Shown here one piece after another: positions 43,401 to 50,424 of a stretch of DNA of 64,000 bases. Made by a program: the position numbers and the translations under genes. The notes beneath the pieces are model-generated. The model was not told the origin of the DNA. It saw only the letters and a program-made list of their open reading frames with translations, and ran no database searches. Position 1 is the first letter of the stretch. Each line of letters opens with the position of its first letter. Source of the DNA: DATGJX01 sp963830545 (GTDB lineage: Bacteria; Vulcanimicrobiota; Vulcanimicrobiia; Vulcanimicrobiales; Vulcanimicrobiaceae); the NCBI GenBank assembly GCA_963830545.1, contig CAWHMK010000001.1:2666001-2730000 (forward strand). The letters run 5' to 3'.

Positions 43401-45394
43401 GGCGCGATCGTACTGACTTGCGCGTTTCGATATCCCGCAACCTCGCCGATTGCTAATGCTTCATCCCACATCTTGCGTGCGAGCGACCACGTCTCTTGCG
43501 TGAAAAGCGTTGGTGCGTGCGCTATCGGTTTGACGGAGAGCCCTTCATACTCATCGTCGGGCGCTTGATACGCGGTGCGCCGATGATTACGAATGACGCG
43601 CAGCATATCCGCAGCATTGCGCTCGTAGTTTGGGAATGCGCCAAGTTGCTGGGCCATTTCCGCCGAGCAGCGGTAAGCCGTTCCAGTCATGAGCGCGCTG
43701 ATTGCGCCGCACCAGCCGAACGCTTCTTGGGAATCGTACGGCAGTCCCATACGCATCAACAGCGTCCCGAGATTCGCATAGCCAAGGCCGAGCGTGCGGA
43801 AATCGTACGATTTCTGCGCAATGATCTTGCTCGGGAACTGCGCCATCAGAACGCTGACTTCCAGCGTAAACGTCCAGATGCGGCAGGCTTCCGCGAAACG
43901 AGCCGCATCGAAGTCGCCGTTGGCATTTTCGAACGTGACCAAATTCAAGGACGCCAAATTACAGGCCGTGTCGTCCAGGAACATGTACTCCGAGCACGGG
44001 TTCGACGCGTTGATGCGCCCGTCCGAAGGACACGTATGCCACTCGTTGATCGTGGTGTCGTACTGCGTTCCCGGATCGGCGCACTGCCAGGCCGAGACGG
44101 CTATGGATTCCCACAAATCGGCCGCGGGAACGGATCGGTGAAGGCGCCCGTCGGTGCGGCCGATAAGGTCGAAGTTGTCGCCTTTGTCGAGCTGCGTGAA
44201 AAAACTGTTGGGAATGCGGACGGAGTTATTCGAATTCTGCCCCGATACCGTTCCGTACGCCTTGCTGTCCCAGTTCGTGTCGTACGTCTCGATCTCGATC
44301 TCTTTGTAGCCCTGCTTGGCGAAATCAAGCGCGTACTGCACGTTGGCTTGCGGAATTCCGGCGGTTAACGCAGAGCGCATCGCGCCCTTGAGCGCAGGAT
44401 TCAACGCCGGATCGAGCCGCGCCTCATCCGGAAGCGTTTCGTCGTTTGCGGCACGCATAATCGCGTTCAAATACTTCTCGCAAGCGATGGAACCGGCGAC
44501 CAAATCGGAAACTTTCTGTTCTTCTTTGACCTTCCAGTTGATGAACTGCTCGATGTCCGGGTGGTCGAGATCCAAGCACACCATCTTCGCTGCGCGCCGC
44601 GTCGTGCCGCCCGACTTGATGGCGCCCGCTGCGCGATCGCCTACACGCAGGAACGACATCAGTCCGGAACTCGTCCCGCCGCCGGAAAGCCTTTCGCCTT
44701 CGCCGCGCAGACGGGAAAAATTCGAACCGGTGCCGCTGCCGAACTTGAAGATGCGCGCCTCACGAACCCACAGGTCCATAATGCCGCCCTCGTTTACCAA
44801 GTCGTCGTCGACACTTTGGATGAAGCATGCATGCGGCGCCGGATGTTCGTACGCACTCGTTGAGCGGCGCAGTTCTTTGCTGCGCGGATCGACGAAATAG
44901 TGCCCTTGAGCCGGACCGGCAATGCCGTACGCCCAGTGCAGCCCCGTATTGAACCACTGCGGTGAGTTTGGCGCGCCGATCTGGCGAGCGAGCATTGCGC
45001 TCATCTCGTCGTAGTACGTGCGTGCGTCTTGCTCGGAGTCGAAATAGCCGTTTTTGAAGCCCCAGTACGTCCAGCAGCCCGCGAGCCGGTTGAAGACCTG
45101 GCGCGAATCGCGCTCGCTGCCGAATTCGGTACCGTCGGCGGGTTCGCAGCGCCACAGCCACTCGGGCACGCCCTCTTCGGGAATGCGCTTGAACTCCTTC
45201 GGAACGCCGGCCTTGCGGCAATACTTCTGGGCGAGAACGTCGACTGCGACCTGGCTCCATCCGGTCGGCACCATGACGTCCTTGGCCTCGAAGATGACCG
45301 AGCCGTCGGGGTTGACGATGCGTGAGGTGCGGGGTTCGAAAGTGAGACCCGCGTAGGCGTCGCCGGGCGCCGAGTAGATGCGGCGGAATTTCAT
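40475..45394 (-). CDS. nrdJ: Adenosylcobalamin-dependent ribonucleotide reductase with intein
   Basis: A 1639-residue precursor; mature enzyme about 1199 residues after removal of a 440-residue intein. It reduces ribonucleotides with coenzyme B12, without need for oxygen. Class II markers: NPCSEYMFLDDTACNLASLN (substrate/active-site cysteines), PQWFNTGLHWAYG near the N-terminus, and the SGAISK/TINLP loop that the intein interrupts. A C-terminal zinc ribbon (NACSECGQLT, CEKCDSCG) is typical of long NrdJ. ATG 45394 follows GGAGGAAGGAGCCTCG; the frame upstream is incidental. A promoter and a LexA-type box lie in the 5' region. The 4.9-kb frame is intact. Confidence 0.95.
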   Translation of the reverse strand: MKFRRIYSAPGDAYAGLTFEPRTSRIVNPDGSVIFEAKDVMVPTGWSQVAVDVLAQKYCRKAGVPKEFKRIPEEGVPEWLWRCEPADGTEFGSERDSRQVFNRLAGCWTYWGFKNGYFDSEQDARTYYDEMSAMLARQIGAPNSPQWFNTGLHWAYGIAGPAQGHYFVDPRSKELRRSTSAYEHPAPHACFIQSVDDDLVNEGGIMDLWVREARIFKFGSGTGSNFSRLRGEGERLSGGGTSSGLMSFLRVGDRAAGAIKSGGTTRRAAKMVCLDLDHPDIEQFINWKVKEEQKVSDLVAGSIACEKYLNAIMRAANDETLPDEARLDPALNPALKGAMRSALTAGIPQANVQYALDFAKQGYKEIEIETYDTNWDSKAYGTVSGQNSNNSVRIPNSFFTQLDKGDNFDLIGRTDGRLHRSVPAADLWESIAVSAWQCADPGTQYDTTINEWHTCPSDGRINASNPCSEYMFLDDTACNLASLNLVTFENANGDFDAARFAEACRIWTFTLEVSVLMAQFPSKIIAQKSYDFRTLGLGYANLGTLLMRMGLPYDSQEAFGWCGAISALMTGTAYRCSAEMAQQLGAFPNYERNAADMLRVIRNHRRTAYQAPDDEYEGLSVKPIAHAPTLFTQETWSLARKMWDEALAIGEVAGYRNAQVSTIAPTGTIGLVMDCDTTGIEPDFALVKFKKLAGGGYFKIVNQSVEPALRRLGYSETQIAEIEAFAKGTGTIENAPHVNRATLRAKGFGDEDLARVEAALPGAFELQFAFNKYTLTEQFCKEKLGLTEEQLNDWNFSMLRDGLGFTQQQIEEASDVICGRMTLEGAPHLKDEHLAVFDCATPCGKHGLRFIRPLAHIDMMAAAQPFVSGAISKCVVGQTLLTTENGLVRIQGLRKAERADTFRSHEMRVASLGGPRSTDAFYYGGLRPTREVRLRSGHKVIGTPNHRVLTCGDQGLQWRFLSEIQPGDFVATQYGDNMWSATPVRFDDFAPSKPYGFQKTIAVPAHMTEDLAFFLGAYASEGHTTRQNYTVSITNADIGVLEFVLAAARSQLGIEGRLVRHNGKCPQVTFTSKTLVEFLEYLGCGTRASNKRIPDAILQSPREMVLAFLSGLSLDAYTTATSLAKWAICLDSPQLLDDVQSVLTNLGIVHSRIEKYNKAYDKSYGEVYAAGRQAQKLLECIGFTESHKQERALVLSGETYAQSATDVIPGIDGRKLYDLIPMGKSGRNGKGTRIRARYRHLVDARTKRVSWESVRRLSEEPQVELPEWLQTIVSKNLHFSPVEHVADAGEREVFDISVPETHAFVGNGIVNHNTINLPQTATVAEVKEAYRYAWERMIKAVALYRDGSKLSQPLAATYDLGGETADEEVSQPPYQHPLQVAERIVYRYIAKRRRLPERRSGYTQKAIVGGHKVYLRTGEYVGGQLGEIFIDMHKEGAAFRSLMNNFAIAVSLGLQHGVPLEEFVEAFTFTRFEPNGPVVGHDHIKMATSILDYIFRELAVSYLGRYELAHVQPSMEMDAMGPKVEEEFVAEETGEVRYVPAAVREKLHPTSTHLHPGSLVNDENETPHVVAEERRHERRDPSPVSPSTGVATVPRAQQVTAARAKGYTGNACSECGQLTMVRNGSCEKCDSCGSTSGCS
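41456..42775 (-). other. Intein in NrdJ with LAGLIDADG endonuclease
   Basis: Residues 874-1313 of the precursor. It begins with Cys after GAISK (CVVGQTLLTTENGLVRI, block A) and ends VNHN before Thr (TINLP), the standard splice residues Cys1, His-Asn and Thr+1. Block B is IGTPNHRVLTCG and block F is VFDISVPETHAFVGNG. Two DOD-type motifs, FFLGAYASEGH and FLSGLSLDAYT, mark a homing endonuclease; the first has Glu instead of Asp. Length of 440 residues is full size. The splicing machinery looks complete. Confidence 0.93.
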
Positions 45395-45448
45395 CGAGGC
45401 TCCTTCCTCCGATGGGTGGAGGACCCGTTCACTTCGAGCAAGTTGTAT

Positions 45449-45462
45449 CGAACACCTGTTCG
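45449..45462. promoter_or_regulatory. LexA-type (SOS) box upstream of nrdJ
   Basis: CGAACACCTGTTCG matches the Gram-positive-type LexA/DinR consensus CGAAC-N4-GTTCG exactly. It is 55-68 nt before the nrdJ ATG, about 30-43 nt after the predicted transcript start, so a bound repressor could block elongation. No LexA gene is in the window, so the assignment is inference. Confidence 0.55.
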
Positions 45463-45498
45463 GTAGTAGAGGGTCTACCACGGGTAGAGTGCCCATAA

Positions 45499-45527
45499 AT
45501 TGTACTACCGGGGTGTGGGAGATACAA
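45499..45527 (-). promoter_or_regulatory. Probable nrdJ promoter
   Basis: On the minus strand TTGTAT and TACAAT are 17 nt apart. The expected start near 45492 gives a 5' leader of about 98 nt, too short for a cobalamin riboswitch, and none is visible. Confidence 0.5.
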
Positions 45528-45660
45528 GATATGGTAGTGCGCACCTTGTGCGCAAGATGTCGACAACGCAAAATTCTTGTGCACCCGGACGGCATCGGTG
45601 GTGGAAAAGGTGTCTCCTAGGTGCACGCCCTGTGGAAACTTCCGAGGATAGCGGGGAGAA

Positions 45661-46167
45661 GTGGCCCAATCGCAGCTACGCATGCTCGGGCCCAACCGTT
45701 TTGCACCCCGCCTTCACGACATCGCGCTAGCCGAGCTGTCGGCGCTCGGCATTCGCGGCCTCATCGTCGATTTGGACAACACGCTGCTGGGCTTTCGAGA
45801 GACCGAACTGGCCGCCGAGCACCTTGCTTGGGTAGAAGAGGCGCACGAACGGGGTTTTGCGATGGTCATGGTCTCGAACAATTTCAGCGATCGGGTGCGC
45901 GGGATCGCGGCTCAGCTGCGAGTCGAATGCATTCCGAATGCGCTCAAGCCGCTGCCGTTCGGATTTTGGCGCGCAATGCGTCATTTGAAGCTGCCGCGCA
46001 AGCAGATAGCCGTCGTCGGGGATCAGCTTTTCACGGACGTGCTCGGCGCGAAGCTCAGCGGGAATCTGTATACGATTCTGACCGAGCCCATCGAAAGCAA
46101 AGACTTTGCGATTACGCAACTGTTCCGGTTCTTCGAGCGCCTGATGCTCCCGGAGCGGCGCAGGTGA
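45661..46167 (+). CDS. yqeG: YqeG family HAD IIIA phosphatase
   Basis: A 168-residue HAD phosphatase with GTG start at 45661 behind GGGGAGAAGT-type sequence. Motif I is VDLDNTLLGF (Asp37, Asp39), motif II MVMVSNN, motif III KPLPFGF with the lysine, and motif IV VVGDQLFTDV. These define the YqeG/YrfG group, whose substrate is thought to be phosphatidylglycerol phosphate or a similar phosphoester. It overlaps aroE by GTGA, a pairing (yqeG-aroE) also known from Firmicutes. Confidence 0.93.
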   Translation: MAQSQLRMLGPNRFAPRLHDIALAELSALGIRGLIVDLDNTLLGFRETELAAEHLAWVEEAHERGFAMVMVSNNFSDRVRGIAAQLRVECIPNALKPLPFGFWRAMRHLKLPRKQIAVVGDQLFTDVLGAKLSGNLYTILTEPIESKDFAITQLFRFFERLMLPERRR

Positions 46168-46906
46168 GACTCGCGATCATCGGCGACCCGGTTGCGCACA
46201 GCCGCAGTCCCCGTCTGCACCGGGCGTTCATGGAAGAGGCCGGCATCGAAGACGGCAGTTACGTCGCTATTCGCGTTCCCAAAGACAACGGCATCGACGT
46301 CGTGCGCCGCATGCGCATGGACGGCTACACCGGCGCCAACGTCACGACGCCGCTGAAAGAAGAAGTGCTCCGTGCGTGCGACGAACTCACGGAAGAAGCG
46401 CAGTTCGTCCAAGCAGTAAACACGATTTTCTTCGGACGCACGATCTTGGGTCACAATACCGACGGCGTCGGTGCGCGCGTCGCGCTCGAAACGATCCTTA
46501 CTCAGCCGGTTGCACTCGAACGCATCGGCGTGCTGGGAACGGGACCGACCGCGCGCGCCATACTCGCGCAACTTCGCGAAACGGACGCGTACACGTTCGT
46601 GTGGGGACGCGATCGCGAGAAGGTGCAGGAAATTTGCGAGCGCTTCGAAGCCAAACCCTGGCGCGAGAGCGCGCCCGAAGTCGTCATTTCCACGCTTCCC
46701 GCCGGCGTGAACTGCCCGAAGACCTCGTCGAGCAATTATTGTCGGCCGATTGCGTCATGGATACCAACTACGGCGAACGCTCGACGCTGGAACGCCAAGT
46801 GCACCGCGAGATCGTCAAGGGTGATGTCATGCTGGAAGCGCAAGCGCGCGCGTCATTCGATTTTTGGCTGGCGCACGCGCAGGCACTGGTGGAGGAACGA
46901 CTCTAG
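46164..46906 (+). CDS. aroE: Shikimate dehydrogenase (frameshifted near the C-terminus)
   Basis: Reduces 3-dehydroshikimate with NADPH in aromatic amino acid synthesis. GTG 46164 overlaps the yqeG stop. Motifs: IGDPVAHSRSPRLHRAF, GANVTTPLKEEVL with catalytic Lys, AVNTIFF, LGHNTDGVGA, then the Rossmann GVLGTGPTARAI. Near 46713 a missing base before LPEDLVEQLLSADCVMDTNY shifts frame; restoring it gives 744 nt, 247 residues, with an intact C-terminus (ALVEERL). Its stop overlaps the convergent gene at 46903. Confidence 0.9.
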
Positions 46907-47697
46907 CGCTCTTCCGGTCGAGCGAGCCAGCGCGCGACATTGCGTGCAAAATCCTGGAATATTTCCGAAGCGCCGTCGCCCGGTCCGTTCCACCGGCCAT
47001 TTGCAAATTGGTGCAGGCACGACGTCGCGACCGCGCGCCCGCATGGACGCCCGTCGTTGCACCGTTCGTCGTCGATTGCAATGGCGACGTTGGCCGCGCC
47101 TCCGGTGCCGCCGTCGGACGCGACGGCGATAACGCGCGCAAACGGCGCGTAAGGCGGTACGGAAATCGCCGCTTCATGCGCCGGCGCCGGAAAATATTCG
47201 ATGACGCCGCTCGGAGATCGCTCGCTGCGCAGCAACTCGTGCACCGGTTCGAGCGGCACGATACGCTGGTAGTCTGAATCGATTCTTGCAACCCTTGCCG
47301 GGACGCGAAGATTGCGGCGCCGCCGGTTGTGCCGGTTGTAGGTTCGAAAATGATTGACGTGTCCGACGCTGCCCAGATTCAGCAGGGAAACGCCGACGTT
47401 TTCGCGGTCGCGCGCCGTGAATATCCCGCCGCCTCTTTCGCGGAACCGCAAAATCCCGCGCACGTCCGCTGGCGCAAGACCGTTTCCGCGATCCGATGCG
47501 AAAAGCCACAGTTCGTCGAATTTCGAACTCTCCAGCGAGGAAAGCACCGGATCGCTTCCGTCCTCGCCCGGCTCGCGGTTTCGTGCCACGATGTCGTGAC
47601 CGTCGCTGCGCAGCAAAGAAACCAGCGATGAAAACCGGTCGATCTGCCACTCACCCTCGCCCTCGCGGAGTGTCGTCTGCACCAGGAGATTCGCCAT
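46903..47697 (-). CDS. Conserved hypothetical, ThuA/flavodoxin-like
   Basis: A 264-residue protein without signal peptide. The N-half (IVARNREPGEDGSDPVLSSL, FDELWLFASDRGNGLAPADV, GILRFRERGGGIFTARDREN) looks like a ThuA-type or class I glutamine-amidotransferase-like fold with the turn at GGGIFTARD. The catalytic Cys of true amidotransferases is absent. The C-half repeats NRHNRRRRNLRVPARVAR and DSDYQRIVPLEP. Function unknown; convergent with aroE by four bases. Confidence 0.72.
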   Translation of the reverse strand: MANLLVQTTLREGEGEWQIDRFSSLVSLLRSDGHDIVARNREPGEDGSDPVLSSLESSKFDELWLFASDRGNGLAPADVRGILRFRERGGGIFTARDRENVGVSLLNLGSVGHVNHFRTYNRHNRRRRNLRVPARVARIDSDYQRIVPLEPVHELLRSERSPSGVIEYFPAPAHEAAISVPPYAPFARVIAVASDGGTGGAANVAIAIDDERCNDGRPCGRAVATSCLHQFANGRWNGPGDGASEIFQDFARNVARWLARPEER

Positions 47698-47799
47698 TCA
47701 GATGGGCCCTTTCGAAGGTCGCGACTCGGAACGCTGTATCTAAGAACGACACTTCCCCCGGAGGTGTTCGCGTACAAACGCCCGCTTACCCGAAATAAA

Positions 47800-47821
47800 A
47801 AACCGGCCTTACGGCCGGTTT
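47800..47821 (-). terminator. Terminator, AAACCGGCC stem
   Basis: A 9-bp stem AAACCGGCC-TTAC-GGCCGGTTT with six T on the minus side. It stands beyond the tRNA-Ser gene and a second hairpin, so it probably ends transcripts that pass the first. Confidence 0.7.
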
Positions 47822-47883
47822 GGCGTCATTCGCTATCCAGAGACCTTGCGCGTTTTGGCGGCCGGCATCTCCTCGTTGAAATA

Positions 47884-47906
47884 AAAACCCGCGTCGAGCG
47901 GGTTTT
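47884..47906 (-). terminator. Terminator after tRNA-Ser
   Basis: An AAAACCCGC-GTCGA-GCGGGTTTT hairpin, followed by TTATTTC on the minus strand, 12 nt after the tRNA-Ser 3' end. Flanking A/T runs on both sides make it potentially bidirectional. Confidence 0.78.
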
Positions 47907-47917
47907 ATCATTTCATT

Positions 47918-48005
47918 CGGAGAGGGGGAGATTCGAACTCCCGAGACGCTCAACACGTCTGCTCGCTTTCCAAGCGAGTGCATTCGACCACTCTGCCACC
48001 TCTCC
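47918..48005 (-). tRNA. tRNA-Ser(GGA)
   Basis: An 88-nt class II tRNA without encoded CCA. The acceptor GGAGAGG pairs with CCTCTCC, the anticodon stem CTCGC-GCGAG encloses TTGGAAA (GGA), a long variable arm with CAGACGTGTTGAGCGTCTC follows, and the T-arm has GTTCGAATC. Confidence 0.96.
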
Positions 48006-48096
48006 AGAATTCGCGTTACAAATCTGGGGCCGTTTGACCGGCGCACCCGCTCCCGGCCTTCGGGCCACTATCATCCGCAAAGGTCAGCCGCGTCGT

Positions 48097-48888
48097 TTAG
48101 GCGTTCTTGGACAAAATGCCTGGGGGCTCGCCGGAGCGCGCGGAGAGAACGTCTTCGAGTTCCGAGGCGGGAAGCGGACGGCCAAAATAATAGCCCTGCG
48201 CGTACTGAGTGCCGCAATCGCGCAGGAAATGCCACTGCGCGTCGGTTTCTACGCCTTCCGCGATGACCTTCAGGCCCAGAGCGTGCGCCATCGCGATAAT
48301 CGCCGAGACGATCGCGAGATCGTTTGCATCTTCGGGAATGTCGCGCACGAACGACTTGTCGATCTTGAGCACGTCGATCGGAAAGCGCTTGAGGTAACTC
48401 AGCGAGGAGTAGCCGGTGCCGAAATCGTCGAGTGAGAGCCCGATGCCGTGCGATTTCAGCTGGCGCATCACGCCGACGCTTTCCTCGGCATTATGCATCG
48501 CTATGGTTTCGGTGATTTCAAAGTCGAGATTCTTTGGATCGAAATGCGTTTCGGCCAGCGCTTCTTCGACTTGCTTTATTAGATTGAAGTGCAGGAACTG
48601 CCGCCCGGAAAGATTGACCGCGAGGCGCAGCGGAAAATTGAATCGCTGCTGCCACGTGCGAACCTGCTCCGCGGCGGTGCGCAGCACCCACTGACCGAGT
48701 TGGATGATGAATCCGGACGTTTCCGCCTGCGTGATGAACGTCTCGGGCATCATGACGGTTTGGTCGCGTTGCGGCCAGCGGCAGAGGGCCTCCACGCCGA
48801 TAATTTCCCCGTCGCTCAAATTCACGACGGGTTGATAATAGACTTTGAACTCCCCGTCACTCAGCGCGTTTGCCAGGCGCTGATGCAT
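48097..48888 (-). CDS. EAL-domain cyclic-di-GMP phosphodiesterase, N-terminally short
   Basis: A 263-residue protein that is almost only an EAL domain. Motifs are complete: VEALCRW (E33), NLSGRQF, EITETIAM, LDDFGTGYSSLSYLKRF, DKSFVRD, AEGVET and QGYYFGRPLP. It hydrolyses c-di-GMP to pGpG. Only about ten residues precede YYQPVVNLSDGEI, fewer than usual, and in-frame TGA lies shortly upstream, so a fused GGDEF or sensor domain is missing. It may be a true stand-alone EAL or a fragment. The aldolase gene lies 57 nt upstream on the same strand. Confidence 0.88.
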   Translation of the reverse strand: MHQRLANALSDGEFKVYYQPVVNLSDGEIIGVEALCRWPQRDQTVMMPETFITQAETSGFIIQLGQWVLRTAAEQVRTWQQRFNFPLRLAVNLSGRQFLHFNLIKQVEEALAETHFDPKNLDFEITETIAMHNAEESVGVMRQLKSHGIGLSLDDFGTGYSSLSYLKRFPIDVLKIDKSFVRDIPEDANDLAIVSAIIAMAHALGLKVIAEGVETDAQWHFLRDCGTQYAQGYYFGRPLPASELEDVLSARSGEPPGILSKNA

Positions 48889-48945
48889 CGGTACCAGGCG
48901 GTAGACTCACAGAGTACTAAAGTTGGATACGCTGGGCCGCCTGGC

Positions 48946-49542
48946 CTACCGAGCCGGCAGGAGCCCACTGTAAAAAGAAAGCCTGGCGGCTTCCTCGGCA
49001 AGGTCCGTATTCACGAAGGTCTCTTCCAGACTCGCGGCTGCCGCCGAAATTCCGTGGCGCTCCATCAGCACGACCGCGGCTCCGCTCGAGAACTCCGCGG
49101 CCGTAATCTCGGCGAGCTCCGGTGAACCCGGCGGCCGGTACGGGGTCCAGGAAACCCGTCCGAGCGTTTCAACGGCGCCGACCGTGTCGCGTTCGAATAC
49201 TTTGCCCAGCTTCGAGCACACGACGCAAAAAGTCGGGTGCGTATGGATGACGGCGCGAATGTCGCTGCGAGCGGCATATGCGGCGACGTGCAATGGAAGT
49301 TCGCTCGTCGGACGTTGCGAGGGCTCGCGCGGCTTTCCGGACGGATCGGTGCGCACGAAGTCCACGGCGTGCAGTGAGCGCAGCGACCTCAGCGTCGGCG
49401 TGACGAGCAAATCGCCGTCCGCGAGGCGAACGCTGACGTTCCCGCTCGTACCGGTGACAAGGCGGCGTTGCCAGAGCTCGGTGCAGTACTCGGCCAGACT
49501 CTCGCGCGCTTGCGCTTCGGTCAGATACCCGCCGGATGCCAA
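48946..49542 (-). CDS. Class II aldolase/adducin family protein
   Basis: About 198 residues. GTSGNVSVRLADGDLLVTPT near the N-terminus, the zinc motif IHTHPTFCVV, and LMERHGISAAAASLEETF identify the class II aldolase fold, as in L-fuculose-phosphate aldolase or methylthioribulose-phosphate dehydratase. The start is uncertain: no ATG suits; TTG 49542 or a CTG at the upstream gene's stop are options, since ATG 49605 lies far inside the upstream gene. It overlaps the aldehyde dehydrogenase-like gene, with which it should act. Confidence 0.85.
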   Translation of the reverse strand: MASGGYLTEAQARESLAEYCTELWQRRLVTGTSGNVSVRLADGDLLVTPTLRSLRSLHAVDFVRTDPSGKPREPSQRPTSELPLHVAAYAARSDIRAVIHTHPTFCVVCSKLGKVFERDTVGAVETLGRVSWTPYRPPGSPELAEITAAEFSSGAAVVLMERHGISAAAASLEETFVNTDLAEEAARLSFYSGLLPAR

Positions 49543-50372
49543 ATCGTTTTGATTTCGCAGTATGCGGCGATGTCGTCCAAACTTTGCGACGCCGGCGAAA
49601 ACCATTCGCGGGCTGGCCGCGCAGCCAAAACGTGCGTTCTTTTGACGTTTTCCGCTGCGGCGGTCTGTAATTCCGTGGTCTGAGGACCATCGACGAACGT
49701 CATCGCGTTGACATCCATGTGTTTGGCGAGTACCGGGCCGAGTTCGGTCCGCATGCCGGTGATGATGTTTGCGACTCCGGCAGGAAGATCGCTCGTGGCG
49801 AGCGCCTCCGCGAACACGACCGCGGTCCGGGGATCCGTTTCCGATGCAACGAGCACGACAGCATTTCCGGCCACGAGCGCTGGAAGTAAGACCGACACCA
49901 AAGACAGGAGCGGGGGTTTGTCCGGCGCGAGGATGCCGACGACGCCGGTCGGTTCGGCGGTGGAAAAATTGAAATGCGGCCCGGCGACGGGATTACGCGT
50001 CGAAATTAGCGCCGAATACTTGTCGCACCATCCGGCGTACCACATTACGCGATCGATCGCAGCAGCGACTTCCTCGTCGTCACCCGTGCGCTCGACGAAT
50101 TCCGCGCGGCGCGCCTCCATCATTTCAGCGAGGCGGTACAAAATCAGCCCGCGGGTCGCCGGCGCGATTTTCCACCATTTCGCCTGAGCGGCCCGTGCCG
50201 CCACCACCGCATCGCGAATGTCTTTGCGCGAACCCCGAGCGATGTTCGCGACGAATTCACCGCCGTCCGAAACCGGATCGCTGCGGCCCGATTCGGACCG
50301 CACGAACGCCCCGTCGATGAAAAGTTTGTACATTTTCCGGACCGCGAGCCGCGGCTGCTCGGCTTTCGACAC
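49521..50372 (-). CDS. Aldehyde dehydrogenase-like protein lacking the catalytic domain
   Basis: A 283-residue protein. Residues 15-245 match the NAD-binding half of aldehyde dehydrogenases: MYKLFIDGAFVRSESG, FNFSTAEPTGVVGILAPDKP and LVAGNAVVLVASETDPRTAV. The region that should hold the catalytic Cys and Glu domain is absent. The protein goes from QTTELQTAAAENVKR directly to a C-terminal AAYCEIKTIWHPAGI, which is the native end of the family. It is not cut by a frameshift. Possibly a structural partner or regulator in an aldolase-linked aldehyde complex. Confidence 0.85.
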   Translation of the reverse strand: MSKAEQPRLAVRKMYKLFIDGAFVRSESGRSDPVSDGGEFVANIARGSRKDIRDAVVAARAAQAKWWKIAPATRGLILYRLAEMMEARRAEFVERTGDDEEVAAAIDRVMWYAGWCDKYSALISTRNPVAGPHFNFSTAEPTGVVGILAPDKPPLLSLVSVLLPALVAGNAVVLVASETDPRTAVVFAEALATSDLPAGVANIITGMRTELGPVLAKHMDVNAMTFVDGPQTTELQTAAAENVKRTHVLAARPAREWFSPASQSLDDIAAYCEIKTIWHPAGI

Positions 50373-50424
50373 GCGAGCGACCTACGACGCAAGGGCCCGT
50401 GCCCCCTGGGTTGAACCTGCCGCC

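Noticed and set aside
45395..45660. Cobalamin riboswitch or NrdR boxes before nrdJ
   Set aside because: The leader of about 98 nt is too short for the riboswitch and no B12-box-like sequence is seen; ATATCTTGTAT-like segments match the NrdR consensus poorly.
45621..47132. 503-codon plus-strand frame spanning yqeG and aroE
   Set aside because: It is an accidental join: antisense-like sequence over yqeG, true aroE in the middle, then noise after the aroE frameshift.
47764..48435. 223-codon plus-strand frame
   Set aside because: It crosses two terminators and tRNA-Ser and is antisense to the EAL gene.
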